Source: Helianthus annuus (lineage: Eukaryota > Streptophyta > Magnoliopsida > Asterales > Asteraceae). From it: DNA of 64,000 bases. Location of the stretch: positions 77,941,343 to 78,005,342 of the forward strand of contig NC_035434.2 in the NCBI RefSeq assembly GCF_002127325.2, given 5' to 3'. The translations under genes were made by a program, and so were the position numbers. The notes under the pieces are model-generated. The model had not been told where the DNA came from. It searched no databases and saw only the letters and a list, made by a program, of their open reading frames with translations. Positions 22,201 through 33,456 of this stretch are shown here, in pieces (position 1 is the first letter of the stretch; the number at the start of each line of letters is the position of its first letter).

Positions 22201-23723
22201 ATGATGTTCTCAACAGCACTTCTCTTGTCGCCATGAATCATGAGAGGTTCACTACCTAAACCAGGAATACGAACGATCTTCTCGTTGCAAAGAATCTCTG
22301 CTCGGTGTTGGGATAACCAATCCATCCCAATGACAACGTCGAAACTACCCAAGACGATAGGGATAAGGTCAATAGAGAAGGTCTGGTTAGCGAGAATAAG
22401 TTGGCAACCTTTGACTACGTGCGAGGCTTCCAAGCTCTTACCATTAGCTAGCTCTACAGTGTGCTTGTCGCTCAGGGATGTTGGAATACGCTTAAGCAAT
22501 TTACTAACTTCTAGTGACACATAGCTAGTATCGGCACCCGAATCAAATAAGACTGTAACATAAAAGTCGTCGAGAAGGAACTTACCCGTCACCACGTTGG
22601 GATCATTCCTTGCTTCACCTTGACCAATCACGAACACTCGTCCCCTAGCACCATTGTTGTTGTTGTGGTTCCCATTGTTACCATTCCCCTGATTGTTGTT
22701 GTTGTTGTTCTGGTTCAGTTGGGGACAATCTTTCTTGAAGTGGCCCTCAGCTCCACACTGAAAGCATCCTTTGTTGTTACCCTGTTGCTGTCGCTGGTTC
22801 TGTTGAGGTTGCTGACGATTCTGATTGGCGGGATATGCGCTCCTGCAATCCTTTGCAACATGACCAGGCTTGTTGCACCGATGACAGTTGCCTCTGGTGC
22901 ATGGCCCACTGTGGTGTAGGTTGCAACGATTGCATTTGGGGTGATTCCCCTTGTACCCACCATGACTTTGACCACCAGACGATTGCTGACTGGGGCTCTT
23001 GTGGTCGTCAGTCTTTCTCTGCTGAGACTGAGATTGCACAGAAGTTGAACCCTTGCTTGAAGTTCCATCCCATTTCCGTTTGTTCTCACTAGAAGTACCA
23101 GAAGTAGTTGCAGCACCTATGCGCTTTGGTAACTTGTTCTGCTCCACCGCCTGATTAGTAAGTCGGTGAGCCAACTGAACAACCTGCTGGATAGTAGTCA
23201 AGTTTGCTGAAGTCACATGGCTTTGGATCTCTGGCACCAAGCCCTTGAGATAGAGTTCAATTCGCTTATACGGAGGGTCCACCATAGTAGGACACAACAA
23301 GGCAAGCTCATGCGATCTCTTAGTATATGCTTCAATCTCTGACCCCGTCATCTTGAGATTGTAGAACTCATCTTCCAGCTTATGAATGTCATCGCGACTG
23401 CAGTATTCCTCCTTGACCATTTCCTTGAAAGTTTCCCATGGGGTGGCGTTGGCAGCAACCAACCCCAGCATTTGCACTTGAGCGTTCCACCACGTGAGGG
23501 CCAAACCCTCGAGAGTACCAGTAGCATACTTTACCCTGCGCGCTTCAGGGCATTCACACATTTCGAACACAGATTCTAGTTTCTCAAACCAGTGTAGGAG
23601 ACCTACTGCTCCTTCAGTTCCGCTAAAAGTAGTGGGTCGGCAGTCCATAAAGGTCTTAAAAGTGCACACCGGTGCCTGAGCATATTGACCTAAGGTAGGT
23701 GAAAGAAAGACAGAGTTTAACAC
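19176..23723 (-). CDS. Gag-Pol polyprotein of element C (1515 codons open)
   Basis: Domains in order: gag capsid region (about 30-200), zinc knuckles at 280-293 and 320-333, Asn/Gln-rich linker, aspartic protease with DSGAD at 394-398, reverse transcriptase about 585-770 with catalytic FIDD at 728-731, RNase H about 871-986, integrase zinc region with HPGS...CLTC (1072-1105) and catalytic D1135, D1196, E1232 (35 residues between the last two), then a GPF segment and a C-terminal chromodomain-like [19 protein letters not shown]. Lineage Tekay/Del-type chromovirus by these features. No stop or frameshift is visible, so it is potentially active. The printed N-terminus is probably intron sequence; the likely first exon is at 23788-23878. 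It reverse-transcribes and integrates the element and could serve gag-only gypsy relatives. Confidence 0.93.
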   Translation of the reverse strand: MLNSVFLSPTLGQYAQAPVCTFKTFMDCRPTTFSGTEGAVGLLHWFEKLESVFEMCECPEARRVKYATGTLEGLALTWWNAQVQMLGLVAANATPWETFKEMVKEEYCSRDDIHKLEDEFYNLKMTGSEIEAYTKRSHELALLCPTMVDPPYKRIELYLKGLVPEIQSHVTSANLTTIQQVVQLAHRLTNQAVEQNKLPKRIGAATTSGTSSENKRKWDGTSSKGSTSVQSQSQQRKTDDHKSPSQQSSGGQSHGGYKGNHPKCNRCNLHHSGPCTRGNCHRCNKPGHVAKDCRSAYPANQNRQQPQQNQRQQQGNNKGCFQCGAEGHFKKDCPQLNQNNNNNNQGNGNNGNHNNNNGARGRVFVIGQGEARNDPNVVTGKFLLDDFYVTVLFDSGADTSYVSLEVSKLLKRIPTSLSDKHTVELANGKSLEASHVVKGCQLILANQTFSIDLIPIVLGSFDVVIGMDWLSQHRAEILCNEKIVRIPGLGSEPLMIHGDKRSAVENIISLLKAQKCLRKGHTAILALVTDTTEKEKKLEDFPVVRDYPEVFPEELPGLPPHRQVEFQIELTPGAAPIARAPYRLAPSELEELSTQLQELLDKGFIRPSSSPWGAPVLFVKKKDGTFRMCIDYRELNKVTVKNRYPLPRIDDLFDQLQGSSYYSKIDLRSGYHQLRVREEDVSKTAFRTRYGHYEFLVMPFGLTNAPAVFMDLMNRVCKPYLDKFVIVFIDDILIYSKSQEEHEQHLRLILELLRTEQLYAKFSKCDFWLREVHFLGHVVNKDGIHVDPSKVDSIKNWPAPRTPKEIRQFLGLAGYYRRFIKDFSKIAQPLTLLTQKGVVYHWGNAQELAFQHLKDRLCSAPILSLPEGTEDFVVYCDASIQGLGCVLMQRDKVIAYASRQLKVHEKNYTTHDLELGAVVFALKLWRHYLYGTKCAIYTDHRSLEHIFKQKELNMRQRRWVELLNDYECSIRYHPGKANVVADALSRKDTAPKRVRALQLTIHSSLPSQIRAAQIEALKPENVRAEALRGSRQRLEQKEDGAYYVTGRIWVPLYGDLRELVMGEAHKSRYSVHPGSDKMYHDIKTTYWWPSMKAHIATYVSKCLTCARVKTEYQKPSGLLQQPEIPQWKWEQISMDFVTGLPRSQRGNDTIWVIVDRLTKSAHFLAIKETDKFSTLAEIYLKEVVSRHGVPTSIISDRDARFTSELWQSMHKSFGSRLDMSTAYHPQTDGQSERTIQTLEDMLRACVIDFGNSWERHLPLVEFSYNNSYHTSIKAAPFEALYGRKCRSPLCWAEVGDSQITGPEHVVDTTERIAQIRQCMAAARDRQKAYADKGRKPLELQVGERVLLKVSPWKGVVRFGKRGKLNPRYVGPFEIIEKIGKVAYRLNLPAELGAVHNVFHVSNLKKCLSDETHVVPLKELTIDEQLKFVEEPVEITDRDVKVLKSTRIPLVRVRWNSRRGPEFTWEREDRMKQKYPQLFANSTTTTEAGATEFRDEIPDQRGEDVTPQDNRENHAT

Positions 23724-23787
23724 AAAGGTTGGTTCACGAGAGTAGGATCCTAAAGATCCTAGGATAAGTTCGGGCTGCAGGATATAC
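23690..23787 (-). other. Predicted 98-nt intron in gag of element C
   Basis: On the minus strand a donor GTATATCC follows GGAG, and a pyrimidine-rich CTTTCTTTCACCTACCTTAG ends at 23690. Removing 98 nt keeps the frame between exon 1 and the gag ORF; without splicing exon 1 meets a stop 10 codons later. GT-AG ends and phase agree, but no transcript evidence is available. Confidence 0.6.
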
Positions 23788-23878
23788 CTCCTGCGTGTGC
23801 AGCAGCGAGTGCTGCGGCAACTCGCTCGTTGATCAAAGCCGTCAACTGGGCTTGTGTCATGTTAACGCGTCCAGACAT
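23788..23878 (-). CDS. Predicted first exon of gag, element C
   Basis: 91 nt from ATG at 23878: 30 codons plus one base, an Ala-rich helix-like stretch after a short polar start, typical of Tekay-type gag N-termini. It joins in frame to the gag-pol ORF through the 98-nt intron. The alternative is that gag starts at a Met downstream and this exon is a relic. Confidence 0.6.
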
Positions 23879-24170
23879 GATTCTTCATAACAAGAGTAAT
23901 ACGAGTGAGAGAGGTTCGTGAAAGTACGATAGTAAGATAAAGCAAGCACGCACGTGTTCAAGCAACAGTAGTTATACTAATCAAGTATACCATGAGCAAT
24001 GTACTATGTAACTAAGAAGTAGGCAATATACACATATCATATCACCTAGAATGTCGAGCCTTGCATGCGGGGTGGAGCGTCGTTGTGGACCGTTGAGCAC
24101 TAAACCGGTTATAGTCTGGTTTTAACAAAAACGTTTCTCCTTTATTAAAACCAAGTTCACTATAACCAAT

Positions 24171-24183
24171 GGCTCTGATACCA
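24171..24183 (-). other. Primer-binding site of element C (tRNA-iMet)
   Basis: The minus strand reads TGGTATCAGAGCC, three bases inside the LTR end at 24187. Confidence 0.93.
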
Positions 24184-24186
24184 ATC

Positions 24187-26802
24187 TGTCACACCCCCAA
24201 AATCCCACCCGCGGAGTACTACCGCTTGGAGGCGTGACTGACCAGGATCCAGCCACCAATCATACTGAACAAGCATATAAATAGTTATAAAAGTTTAACC
24301 AATGCGATTGGTGTTTCAAACAAACAATGTTTAGGTTGCAAGCGGAAGCATAAATCTCAAAAGTAAAACATAAGTTCAAAGGTTTTCAAGTTTAACAAGG
24401 TACGCAGCGATCCGTGTCCCACAACGACTCTCCTCCATGCAAGCTCCAGCTGAGTACCTATGGTCCTGCAAAGCATGTAGTAACGAGTCAACAACTAGTT
24501 GAGTGAGTTCACAGTGGGTGTTCGTTTTAGTTGTTTCGAAAACAGTTTCCTTTATCTGGCATCCTGCCGTGGGGGTTACCCCATAGTTTAAAAACGTGAC
24601 TTGTTCATTCCCAGTTACTCCGGCACTCCAGCCGTGGGGGCTACCCCATGTTAGTTATCAGGCATTTCGGCCGTGGGGGCTACCCCATGCGTACACTAGA
24701 CTCGTTACCATATCGACTGCTGACTGTAGTCATGTTTATGTGCCCTGAAAATCATCAATGTCTATCATCATTGACGTGCCCCAGATCCATTAGTTCACGC
24801 CCGCCCTCTGCGGCACGGTGTGAGGTTTGTCAGACCTAAATAGCGCTATCTAACTAATGACCCGCTCGCCATTGGCCCGGCGATTAGTCGATACAAAAAG
24901 GGAGGGACTTCGTGATAGAGTTTTAGTCTAGTACGTGCTATCCGTCCATCCGGACGAGGAATCACATTCCTGAACCACTGCCGTCCTACCCAAGGAGGAC
25001 GAGGAACCCACGTTCCTTAACCCCGTTCCCAACCCTGGGAATCCCATGCTTTGTAGAGGGTGTGAACTCACCTTGGTTTGCTCGGTAGTAACACAGAAAG
25101 GTCAATCAATTGCAGGTAATCAATTAGGTCCTATCACAGATATTTTTCGTATCAGATTCAAGCCAGCAGTGCACGTATGTTCAACACGTATTGTACACAG
25201 GTAATAATCATGGCAACACGTTTAACATTAACAGTTCGCAGTTAACAGTCAAACACAACCCAAAGTCTAAGTGTGAGGCCCTAACCGTTGGGCTCGTAAT
25301 AACAGGCCCAAAACAACGCATTAAACAGTTAACACAGAAGTCCACTAGGCCGGCCCATTAACTAAGGCCCGTAACTAAGCAAGCCCACTAAGTGTGGTCT
25401 CGAGTCGCAACCGGACTCGCAAACATGGTTTCGAGTCATGCTGTTTGTGTTGATCATAGGTGGTTGCGAGTCGCAACCTATGTCGCAACCACGGTTTCGG
25501 CTCGTCATGCTAAGGTCTCGAGTCGCAACGGGACTCGCAACCTGTGGTCTCGGCTTGTCATGCTATGGTTGCGAGTCGCAACCAGGTGTTCTCGACTCGC
25601 AATTGGTGTCGCAACGTGGAGGTTTCGAGTCGCAACCAGGGGTTCCGACTCCCCAACAGCTGCTGATTCTGCACAGTTGTACTATCCAATAGAATTTGAA
25701 TGTCATGCAACACAAATATTGTACTATCCACTAAAACATGTTTTGTTGTCTAACAATTCATGAAATCAGATCAAACAAGCAGAATTCAAACATTCAAGGC
25801 ACATTCAAGTTGTTCTTCATGTTCTTCAAACATTCAAACACATATTCACCATGTTCAACCCTTGTTCAAGCAAAAATCATGGACTATAACTCACTAATAT
25901 GCACCCTATTATAACAAGCATATTCATTTAATGGTTTCAATCCTCACACATGCAAACCGATTTCAGAAATTCCCTTATTCAAACACTATCATGAACACAA
26001 CCTTCTAGCATAAACAAGTCATTCGGATTTAAACCCATACAAAGCCGATTATAACATTTCATCATCTCATAATATCATTATTTGACAACAAACAACTATT
26101 TTCTATCTAGCAAACATCTTTATCATAGATAGACAATCATCAAGCTAACACATATTATCATTCAACCTCATTACACATCAACAACAAACCGAAATACAAT
26201 ATGAGTCACTAACCGGTTAAGAGGTAGGAAAGGTGAACTCTAATGTCGATTTCCAAGCTTGAACCGAAGATCCTAGTGCCAACCGATTGGATCCGAGAAT
26301 GGGGGAGTGTGCTTGTGTTCTTAGGGTTTTAGTGAGAGGGAAAGTGTGGGTGTGTGTAGTCCAAGGAAATGGTGAGTGTGGTCATGAGTGTAGTATTTAT
26401 ACTAGTTCTTCATGATCCACCCTAAAGGGCTTACGTGAACCGGTTAGAGGAGGTCACGGCCCAAAGGCCCAAATCGGTCACTATTCACTCGAGACCTCAT
26501 GGTCTCGAGTCGGGTCCTTGTCGTCTCGAGTTGGGTTCTCGACTCACGTAATATACATACATATATACCATACGTACAAGCAAGCACATAGTCACATAAA
26601 ATGTTCACTTATGTTATTACATTAACAAGTTACTAGTCACGAAATGTTTCAAGCAAGTTACATCAAGATACAAGATAGGTTCTAAATTTCGAGTTGTCAC
26701 ATCATCCCCAAGTTGAAAGAAATTTCGTCCCGAAATTTGATGGCACTCACTGAGGAAGCTAGTTAAGTTGCATGGTTTTCCCGGTTATCCTGGGGTGTCA
26801 CA
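24187..26802 (-). mobile_element. Shared middle LTR of element C
   Basis: Identical in length to 16600-19215 and different at only about three bases. It is the 5' LTR for the intact interior and at the same time the 3' LTR of the truncated upstream copy. Contains the same word array, TATA box (26394-26401) and palindromes. Confidence 0.9.
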
Positions 26803-28628
26803 TCCTCCCCCCGTTGGTCTGGAATTTCGTCCCGAAATTCCGTAGCTCCAGCCTCAGTAGTGGTCGTACTGTTTGCAAACAGTTGGGGATACTTTTGTTT
26901 CATCCGATCTTCGCGCTCCCAGGTGAACTCTGGGCCGCGACGTGAGTTCCAACGAACTCGAACGAGAGGTATTCTAGTGCTCTTGAGGACCTTAACATCC
27001 CGGTCCGTGATTTCGACTGGTTCCTCGACGAACTTCAACTGTTCGTCGATCGTGAGTTCCTTCAGAGGAACCACGTGGGTCTCATCTGACAGACACTTCT
27101 TCAGATTCGACACATGGAAAACGTTGTGAACTGCACCGAGTTCCGCTGGTAAGTTCAGTCTGTAGGCCACCTTGCCTATTTTCTCAATGATTTCGAAAGG
27201 TCCAACGTATCGTGGGTTGAGTTTGCCTCGTTTACCAAAACGAACTACACCCTTCCAGGGTGAAACTTTGAGTAATACCCGCTCCCCAACCTGGAGCTCA
27301 AGTGGTTTCCTGCCCTTATCGGCGTAGGCCTTCTGACGGTCTCGAGCGGCCGCCATGCATTGTCGTATTTGAGCAATCCGCTCAGTAGTGTCTACCACAT
27401 GTTCTGGACCAGTGATTTGACTATCCCCCACCTCTGCCCAACAAAGAGGTGACCGGCATTTACGTCCGTACAATGCCTCAAACGGAGCTGCTTTAATGCT
27501 AGTGTGGTAGCTGTTATTATACGAGAATTCCACGAGTGGCAGATGCCTTTCCCAGCTGTTGCCAAAGTCGATCACACATGCACGTAGCATGTCTTCTAAG
27601 GTTTGAATAGTGCGCTCGGACTGCCCGTCCGTCTGTGGGTGATACGCTGTGCTCATATCTAGACGTGAGCCAAAAGATTTGTGCATTGATTGCCACAGTT
27701 CTGAGGTAAAACGCGCGTCTCGATCCGAGATAATAGAAGTGGGCACCCCGTGCCTCGAAACAACTTCCTTGAGATATATTTCCGCTAGAGTGGAGAATTT
27801 ATCTGTTTCCTTAATTGCCAAGAAGTGTGCGGACTTTGTAAGTCGATCCACAATCACCCAGATAGTATCGTTTCCGCGCTGTGATCTAGGTAGTCCAGTA
27901 ACGAAATCCATGGAAATTTGCTCCCATTTCCATTGTGGTATCTCTGGTTGTTGGAGTAGGCCTGAGGGTTTCTGATATTCTGTATTGACTCGCGCACAAG
28001 TCAAACACTTGCTGACGTATGTCGCTATGTGGGCCTTCATGCTAGGCCACCAATACGTAGTTTTAATATCGTGGTACATCTTGTCCGAACCAGGGTGTAC
28101 CGAGTAGCGAGATTTGTGTGCTTCACCCATCACAAGTTCTCGTAAGTCGCCATAGAGTGGGACCCAAATGCGTCCTGTTACGTAGTAAGCACCGTCTTCC
28201 TTCTGCTCTAAGCGTTGCCTTGACCCGCGTAGGGCTTCAGCTCTAACGTTTTCTGGTTTCAGTGCTTCTATCTGAGCAGCTCGTATTTGCGAAGGTAGAC
28301 TAGAATGGATCGTGAGTTGTAGAGCTCTTACGCGCTTAGGCGCAGTGTCCTTTCGACTGAGGGCGTCAGCCACAACATTGGCCTTGCCCGGGTGATACCT
28401 GATAGAGCACTCGTAGTCATTCAGCAGCTCGACCCATCGTCGTTGCCGCATATTCAGTTCCTTCAGCTTGAATATGTGCTCCAGGCTCCTGTGGTCGGTG
28501 TAGATGGCGCACTTGGTTCCGTATAGGTAATGCCGCCATAACTTAAGTGCGAAAACAACAGCTCCCAGCTCTAAATCATGCGTAGTGTAGTTCTTCTCGT
28601 GAACTTTGAGTTGTCGTGAGGCGTAGGC
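26763..28628 (-). pseudogene. Truncated pol of upstream C copy
   Basis: Open from the break at 28628 to the stop at 26763, equivalent to residues from about 895 to 1515 of the full protein: the C-terminal half of RNase H, integrase with its catalytic triad, and the chromodomain-like end. Only two substitutions distinguish it from the full copy, at 27984 and 28464. Without gag, protease or reverse transcriptase it cannot act alone, though no stop codon interrupts it. Confidence 0.92.
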
Positions 28629-28829
28629 AACTCAAAATAAGTAATTTGCTACACTAATCAGCCTTGGACGCTCCGTTTCATCTCTTCAGTTAACTTCCCC
28701 AAAATAAGTAATTTAACCTGCAAAGTTACAATTTCTCGTAGTTACCTTATTCAACACATATAACTACTTAAAACCGAATAACATACGCAAGATGAACACT
28801 TTAAAGCTTGGGTTTCACCCTCTCCATCA
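28629..28829 (-). mobile_element. Fragment of an E'-type LTR with junction filler
   Basis: 28644-28829 matches 34754-34946, the right end of the E' LTR, ending in CCATCA. The first 15 bases (28629-28643) belong to neither side and resemble 28692-28710. To the right follows the purine tract of the E interior, so this is what remains of a 3' LTR in minus orientation. Confidence 0.8.
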
Positions 28830-28843
28830 CATCCCCACACTTA
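28830..28843 (-). other. Polypurine tract of the Tat/Athila-type interior
   Basis: The minus strand reads TAAGTGTGGGGATG immediately before the LTR start TGATGGAGAGG. Similar AAGTGTGGGGA motifs recur at 30094-30104 and 30496-30506. Confidence 0.8.
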
Positions 28844-30851
28844 CCTTTGTTTGTCCTCAAGCAAACCGATATGGAACTACTCACCATAGTACAACACCTC
28901 TAAACCCCTAGACCAATGCAACAGATTAAGTCCCAAGTCATACCCGTTCCATAGACTGACACAATCAAGATTGACAGTCCGACAAGCAATTGATGCAATT
29001 TATAAAACTTAAGACTTGTCTATTCAAAACTAACATGCTTAGGATTATACACATGCTACACGCCCCTCACAATCAACTCTCCTCTCGGTTTAAAAATATG
29101 AACTACCGTGTAATGTGCTAGCATTTATACACTCAAAACCAAACATGAAATCCCGTAATCATAGGCTTATATGACAATCACACCTCCACTGTATCATATA
29201 ACACGGCACGCATCAAAAGGACTTTCGGTTTTGGGATTAGGCTAAAGGTAGTAAGATTTTTGGTTTATTTTTATATTTTATGGCGAACAAACAAACGACC
29301 AAACCGTGACAACTTATTTGCAAACACAACATACTTTTGGGTTGGTTTCTACCCAAGACATAAATAATATCCATAACACTTCTATTTTTGCTCTTTTTTT
29401 TCTTTTCTATTTTTTTTTATTTTTTTTCTTTGTTTTCTCTTTTTTTTCACTTATTCATCATATGTCGTTCACGGTCGATATCAAACAATTCACATTAGGT
29501 GGACAAACGAACGGTAAATAGGCTCAACAGGGCTACTAAGGGTAATGGTTAGGTAAACATGAAACAAACACAATGGGTGTAAGGTATATCCTAATGCCTT
29601 TATCATTTATGTGCACATATCAAACCACATTCTCAGCATGCATCAAATCATACAAGTTCTAATACAGAGTAACATGCGGTCTGCTCTCAACAAATGAAGT
29701 CATAATGTAAATCATTCTATCATTCTACAGGCTCAAAATTCTCACCAAGAAAGGGTAAAAGGGCTGTCGACATGTAGCATATGTAATCTAAAGCATGTTA
29801 CCCATAAATAGACATCTCTTTTCAATCCTTTTATCCTAAAAACACCTGTCGGACCTACTCTCATGAAACTTAAAGGAACGACCATGACAAGGGACTATGT
29901 TAGTTTACTACCGGCAAGGAACCCATTAGTGATTGAAACATTTGGTTTTGTATCCATTTAGTTTACTTAAGGCGATGAAATTCTTTAAAATTTTAAAAAA
30001 TTTCAATTTTTTTTTTCAGTTTTCATTGTTTTCAATCGCTTTCAACCTCTTCAAGCCTTTGTCCCAAACCTTTTCCCTTCCCGGGTTTCCATATCCCCAC
30101 ACTTGGGCGACATTGTCCCCAATGTATAGTGCTTTTAAAACAAACCCGGGAATAACAACCAAACCATCCCATAAGCGGCCAATCCCTAATACAAATAACT
30201 AAAACACATTCCCTAACACATAGAGTTTAACACCACCAAAAACACGAATAGAAATATAATAAAAGTGGAACAGACTCCCCTGGTTTAAAGCATATAAGCC
30301 TCATGCGTCATGTTCCACCATGACCGTATAACATTTCATTCGCGGCCGTGTCCATAAGTACTCGGGTCAATCTCTACCATTAGTGTTCAAATCATCCCCG
30401 TCCAAATGGAGATTGAGTATGGACAGTTCTGACTAAACTCTAATCCATGCATTGTCCGCAATTGCAACTAGAACGTACGAGGACTTCACCAAACATCCCC
30501 ACACTTGGACCATTGCATCCGTAGAGATTAATAACCTGGTAACCTACAAAAACACTCATGCAAAACAAAACAAATATACACTACTCTACATCCTCGGGCT
30601 GCCTCCCGAGAGCGCTAAGTTTATAGGTCTTCAGCCAGGCCGTACCTGATATGCTCAAGGTGGTTTAAATGGCATCTCTCGTGCAAAGAACACTTGTGCT
30701 GGTGAATGGTTAGTATCCCACTGCCATCCTTCACTCCATATGGCATCCAAATGATCCGGGTTATCGAAATCTATCGACTGTCAGAATTCACCGGTATTCA
30801 CCTCAAGTGGTCTCTTCTTGGATTTGCTTGCATCCTTTGGTGACTCCTTTT
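28844..30851 (-). other. Non-coding 3' interior of the Tat/Athila-type element
   Basis: Two kilobases without reverse transcriptase or integrase. Holds a long T/C tract (29381-29448), two extra purine-tract-like motifs and, at 30590-30650, the CTCGGGCTGCCTCCCGAG block that is common in Tat/Athila-type elements. Small ORFs here have no recognisable product. Confidence 0.6.
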
Positions 30852-31589
30852 CTAAATTGATTGAACGTTTTTTGTTTCTATCTTGAGCCACCACGGTGAT
30901 TTGACCACTTTATCATTCACGATCTTTTCATCCTTCGACCTGTCAATCATAGCAACACTCTCTTTCGGGACATCGTCACACATTAGAGAATGGCTCTTGT
31001 TAGTAACAAAAGACCATGGACAAGTATTTGTAAGAGAATAATCAAAAGAATGTGAAAGAAAATCAACAGAAAGCTTACGGCTCCCGTAAGTCATATCAAC
31101 TATTCCATTCCTGCAACTGATTTGAGCATCTGCAGTAGCCAAGAACGGTCTACCAAGTATCACTCTCGGTTGTTCCTTCTCTATATACGGCTCAACATCC
31201 AACACAACAAAATCTTCCGGGTAATAAAAATCACCCACCTTGACAGTCAATCCCTTCAAAATCCCTCGAGGCCTCTTTCGTGAGTATTCAGCTAACACCA
31301 TAGAAGCATTAACCTGTTGCAATGGACCCAATTCATACCTGTCATAAACATACCCTGGAAGAACACTCACTCTAGCTCCATAATCCAATAAAGCGTTATC
31401 CGTCTTGAAATCCCCAAGTTGGATTGGGATAAGCGGTTCTCCTAACTCTCTATCTTTCTCCAATCTAATATCCTCAACCTTACTAACTGTAGCAATGGAA
31501 ATATTCTCTTTGAACCCTGAAGCAACATCATCAACCATTGCTGTTACCGGAGTTACTTCCTCAACTGGCATTTCTTCTAATGTCTCCAA
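30852..31589 (-). CDS. Retropepsin-like aspartic protease, 245 aa
   Basis: Contains the flap and catalytic neighbourhood of Tat/Athila-type retroviral proteases: PLIPIQLGDFKTDNALLDYG with catalytic D-Y-G-A in place of the usual D-S/T-G, a VLP motif after it and ILGRPFLATADA near residue 155, the second conserved element. It would cleave the gag polyprotein. Upstream, in the same frame, lies the zinc-knuckle ORF, separated by a single TAG at 31671-31673. No polymerase follows, so the element is non-autonomous. The Tyr in the catalytic loop may reduce activity; the assignment to the fold is secure, activity is not. Confidence 0.8.
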   Translation of the reverse strand: METLEEMPVEEVTPVTAMVDDVASGFKENISIATVSKVEDIRLEKDRELGEPLIPIQLGDFKTDNALLDYGARVSVLPGYVYDRYELGPLQQVNASMVLAEYSRKRPRGILKGLTVKVGDFYYPEDFVVLDVEPYIEKEQPRVILGRPFLATADAQISCRNGIVDMTYGSRKLSVDFLSHSFDYSLTNTCPWSFVTNKSHSLMCDDVPKESVAMIDRSKDEKIVNDKVVKSPWWLKIETKNVQSI

Positions 31590-31670
31590 CCTCTCAGATT
31601 CTATTTCTAAAAATTCATTAAACTGGTCAGTTAGCTGTCCAATTTGCTGGGCAAGTGATTCATTGATCTT

Positions 31671-32012
31671 CTATTGCTCATCGAAAGACTGGTAGATTTC
31701 CTTTAAACGCTTGACGATGGTGTTGAATACTTCTAATATCTTATTTACCTCATTTGGGGAGTTTTTAGCGAAACCTCCCTGATCACGTTCTTGAAAATAA
31801 TCACTGCCCTCGTAACCATACTCTTCCAAGAAATCTGAGTTTGGGTTACGATTGTGCCTGTCCCTACCTTTATCGGATTGATTGTAGTTTTGATATCCTC
31901 TGGAGCTATAATCCGGTTGGTAGTACCCTTGATCAGAATGTGGACAATCTTGAGCCCAGTGATAATAGCTCCCGCAACATGAGCATGGGTCATAATCATA
32001 TTTCGATGCCAT
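31671..32012 (-). CDS. Small zinc-knuckle ORF of E element, 113 aa
   Basis: Starts at an ATG in good context (AACAATGGC) about 160 bases from the primer site. Residues 10-23 form a CX2CX4HX4C knuckle (CSCCGSYYHWAQDC), followed by a Tyr/Gln/Ser-rich stretch and a helical C-terminus. It lacks a capsid region, so it may bind element RNA without building a particle. It ends at an in-frame TAG that precedes 27 open codons and the protease ORF. A decayed copy of its first 50 residues is at 33062-33220. Confidence 0.7.
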   Translation of the reverse strand: MASKYDYDPCSCCGSYYHWAQDCPHSDQGYYQPDYSSRGYQNYNQSDKGRDRHNRNPNSDFLEEYGYEGSDYFQERDQGGFAKNSPNEVNKILEVFNTIVKRLKEIYQSFDEQ

Positions 32013-32175
32013 TGTTTCTGCAGAAATAACAAACTAACAGCAGTACTGAATAAACAAAATAATAATAATAAAATAAAAACTAACTAGAAAGAAAAAAAAC
32101 ACAAATATTTTTTGATTTTTTTAATGCAAAACGAAAACAAACAAACAAAAGTAAACTACCACTAAGCGCACTAGC

Positions 32176-32193
32176 TCCCCGGCAACGGCGCCA
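32176..32193 (-). other. Primer-binding site (tRNA-Asp)
   Basis: The plus strand reads TCCCCGGCAACGGCGCCA, the 3' end of plant tRNA-Asp, so the minus strand is its complement as used by Tat/Athila-type elements. Confidence 0.9.
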
Positions 32194-32198
32194 AAATT

Positions 32199-33009
32199 TG
32201 ATGAGTTTGTCGTGGTACACGCAAATTTAATCCAAATAACAACTAATAGATAGTGGTAAATGGGTATCGAACTCAGGGAGTACGTGGAAAATGTGTTTAA
32301 TCTATAACTTTGTTATTTAACTACAATTAACCTAATTTGCAGAAATAAAAATCAAGAGTTTGGTTTGTTTGGCTTTAAGAGCTAAATTACTAGCTAATTG
32401 CAAATCAAAATTGGTTGTTTATCAAATTAAGAGAAAATGACCATCTCAGGTTCCGGTTTCCATGAACAATTGTGCATAAATCCAACTAGAAAGAGTTACA
32501 TAGACATAACTCATGCATAAACGTTTGTTGTGATAAAAGGGAACGAAGTACTCGGATTCTATAAACGCGAGGTTGTTACCCGATGATCAATTACTAATAT
32601 CCAACCCTAACCCTTCCCGTGATATCTCGATTGTCAACGACACCAAGAACGTACGATTTAGACTAGAATTGCAATACTAATTAACAATTTACAATCAAAC
32701 ATTCATGCATCATAATAAACATAGCAAACATACCAAGTCTATTATTCTAGAAATAAACATTCATCACACAAAAGTCATAAAGAAACCTTCACCTAAGATG
32801 ATCACCACAAATTTAGCCAGACATTGTTCGGTTGATCATCATAACTTCAATATCCAAGTTCATACGAATCGAAAATACAAACCGAATGTTTGGAAATTGT
32901 TAAGAACCAACAAGAACCAGCCAAAATCGCCCCCAAAGTGCAGAGAAACTGTCCAATCATGAATAATCCCAAAAGATACCATCAAAAACGGTTTTAATGA
33001 GCAGTTACA
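32199..33009 (-). mobile_element. LTR of type E
   Basis: Abuts the primer site with TGATGAG (CTCATCA in element sense). The other end is put at 33009, giving TGTAACTGC as start; this end is less certain because there is no second copy. Sequence is unrelated to the E' LTR apart from its terminus. Confidence 0.55.
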
Positions 33010-33265
33010 CTTTTTCCCGTCGCTTCCACCGTAATTTACGATCTCCACCGTAAAAACGATTGTGACTGTCCCTACCTTTATCGGATTGATTGTAGTTTTG
33101 ATATCCTCTGGAGCTATAATCCGGTTGGTAGTACCCTTGATCAGAATGTGGACAATCTTGAGCCCAGTGATAATAGCTCCCGCAACATGAGCATGGGTCA
33201 TAATCATATTTCGATGCCATTGTTTCTGCACAAATAACAAACTAACAGTAGTACTGAACAAACAA

Positions 33266-33331
<66 letters not shown>
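33266..33331. repeat. AAT microsatellite
   Basis: About 21 AAT units; the homologous place at 32058-32072 has only a few. Confidence 0.9.
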
Positions 33332-33332
<1 letters not shown>

Positions 33333-33435
33333 TAAAAACTAACTAGAAAGAAGAAAAAGAACAAATATTTTTGGATTTTTTTAATGCAAAACGAAAACAA
33401 ACAAACAAAAGTAAACTACCACTAAGCGCACTAGC

Positions 33436-33453
33436 TCCCTGGCAACGGCGCCA
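33436..33453 (-). other. Primer-binding site (tRNA-Asp), E' element
   Basis: TCCCTGGCAACGGCGCCA on the plus strand, one mismatch to the tRNA-Asp end, four bases before the E' LTR. Confidence 0.85.
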
Positions 33454-33456
33454 TTT

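Larger units (their letters stand above)
16600..28628 (-). mobile_element. Tekay-like Ty3/gypsy element C, tandem with shared LTR
   Basis: In minus orientation the order is: truncated 3' pol (28628-26803), LTR (26802-24187), primer site, leader and full gag-pol (23878-19176), LTR (19215-16600). The block 16600-21041 is repeated at 24187-28628 without indels (constant offset 7587) and with about five mismatches. Such a structure is expected from unequal recombination between the LTRs of two adjacent copies or sister chromatids, followed by loss of the upstream end. The left end lies in LTR F2 at 16600; the right end is broken at 28628, inside RNase H coding sequence. Confidence 0.88.
33010..33456 (-). 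mobile_element. Leader of E' element with decayed knuckle ORF
   Basis: 33057-33453 repeats 31848-32193 (leader, ATG and zinc-knuckle codons). The ORF at 33005-33220 keeps the CCHC motif but diverges after about 52 residues. Includes an AAT microsatellite. Confidence 0.75.

Noticed and set aside
26763..28628. Independent integrase gene
   Set aside because: Base-for-base it is the 3' part of pol of element C, truncated at 28628, not a separate gene.
32176..32193. Possible tRNA-Asp gene fragment
   Set aside because: Only the last 18 bases match, placed exactly at an LTR boundary; it is the complement of a primer-binding site, repeated at 33436-33453.
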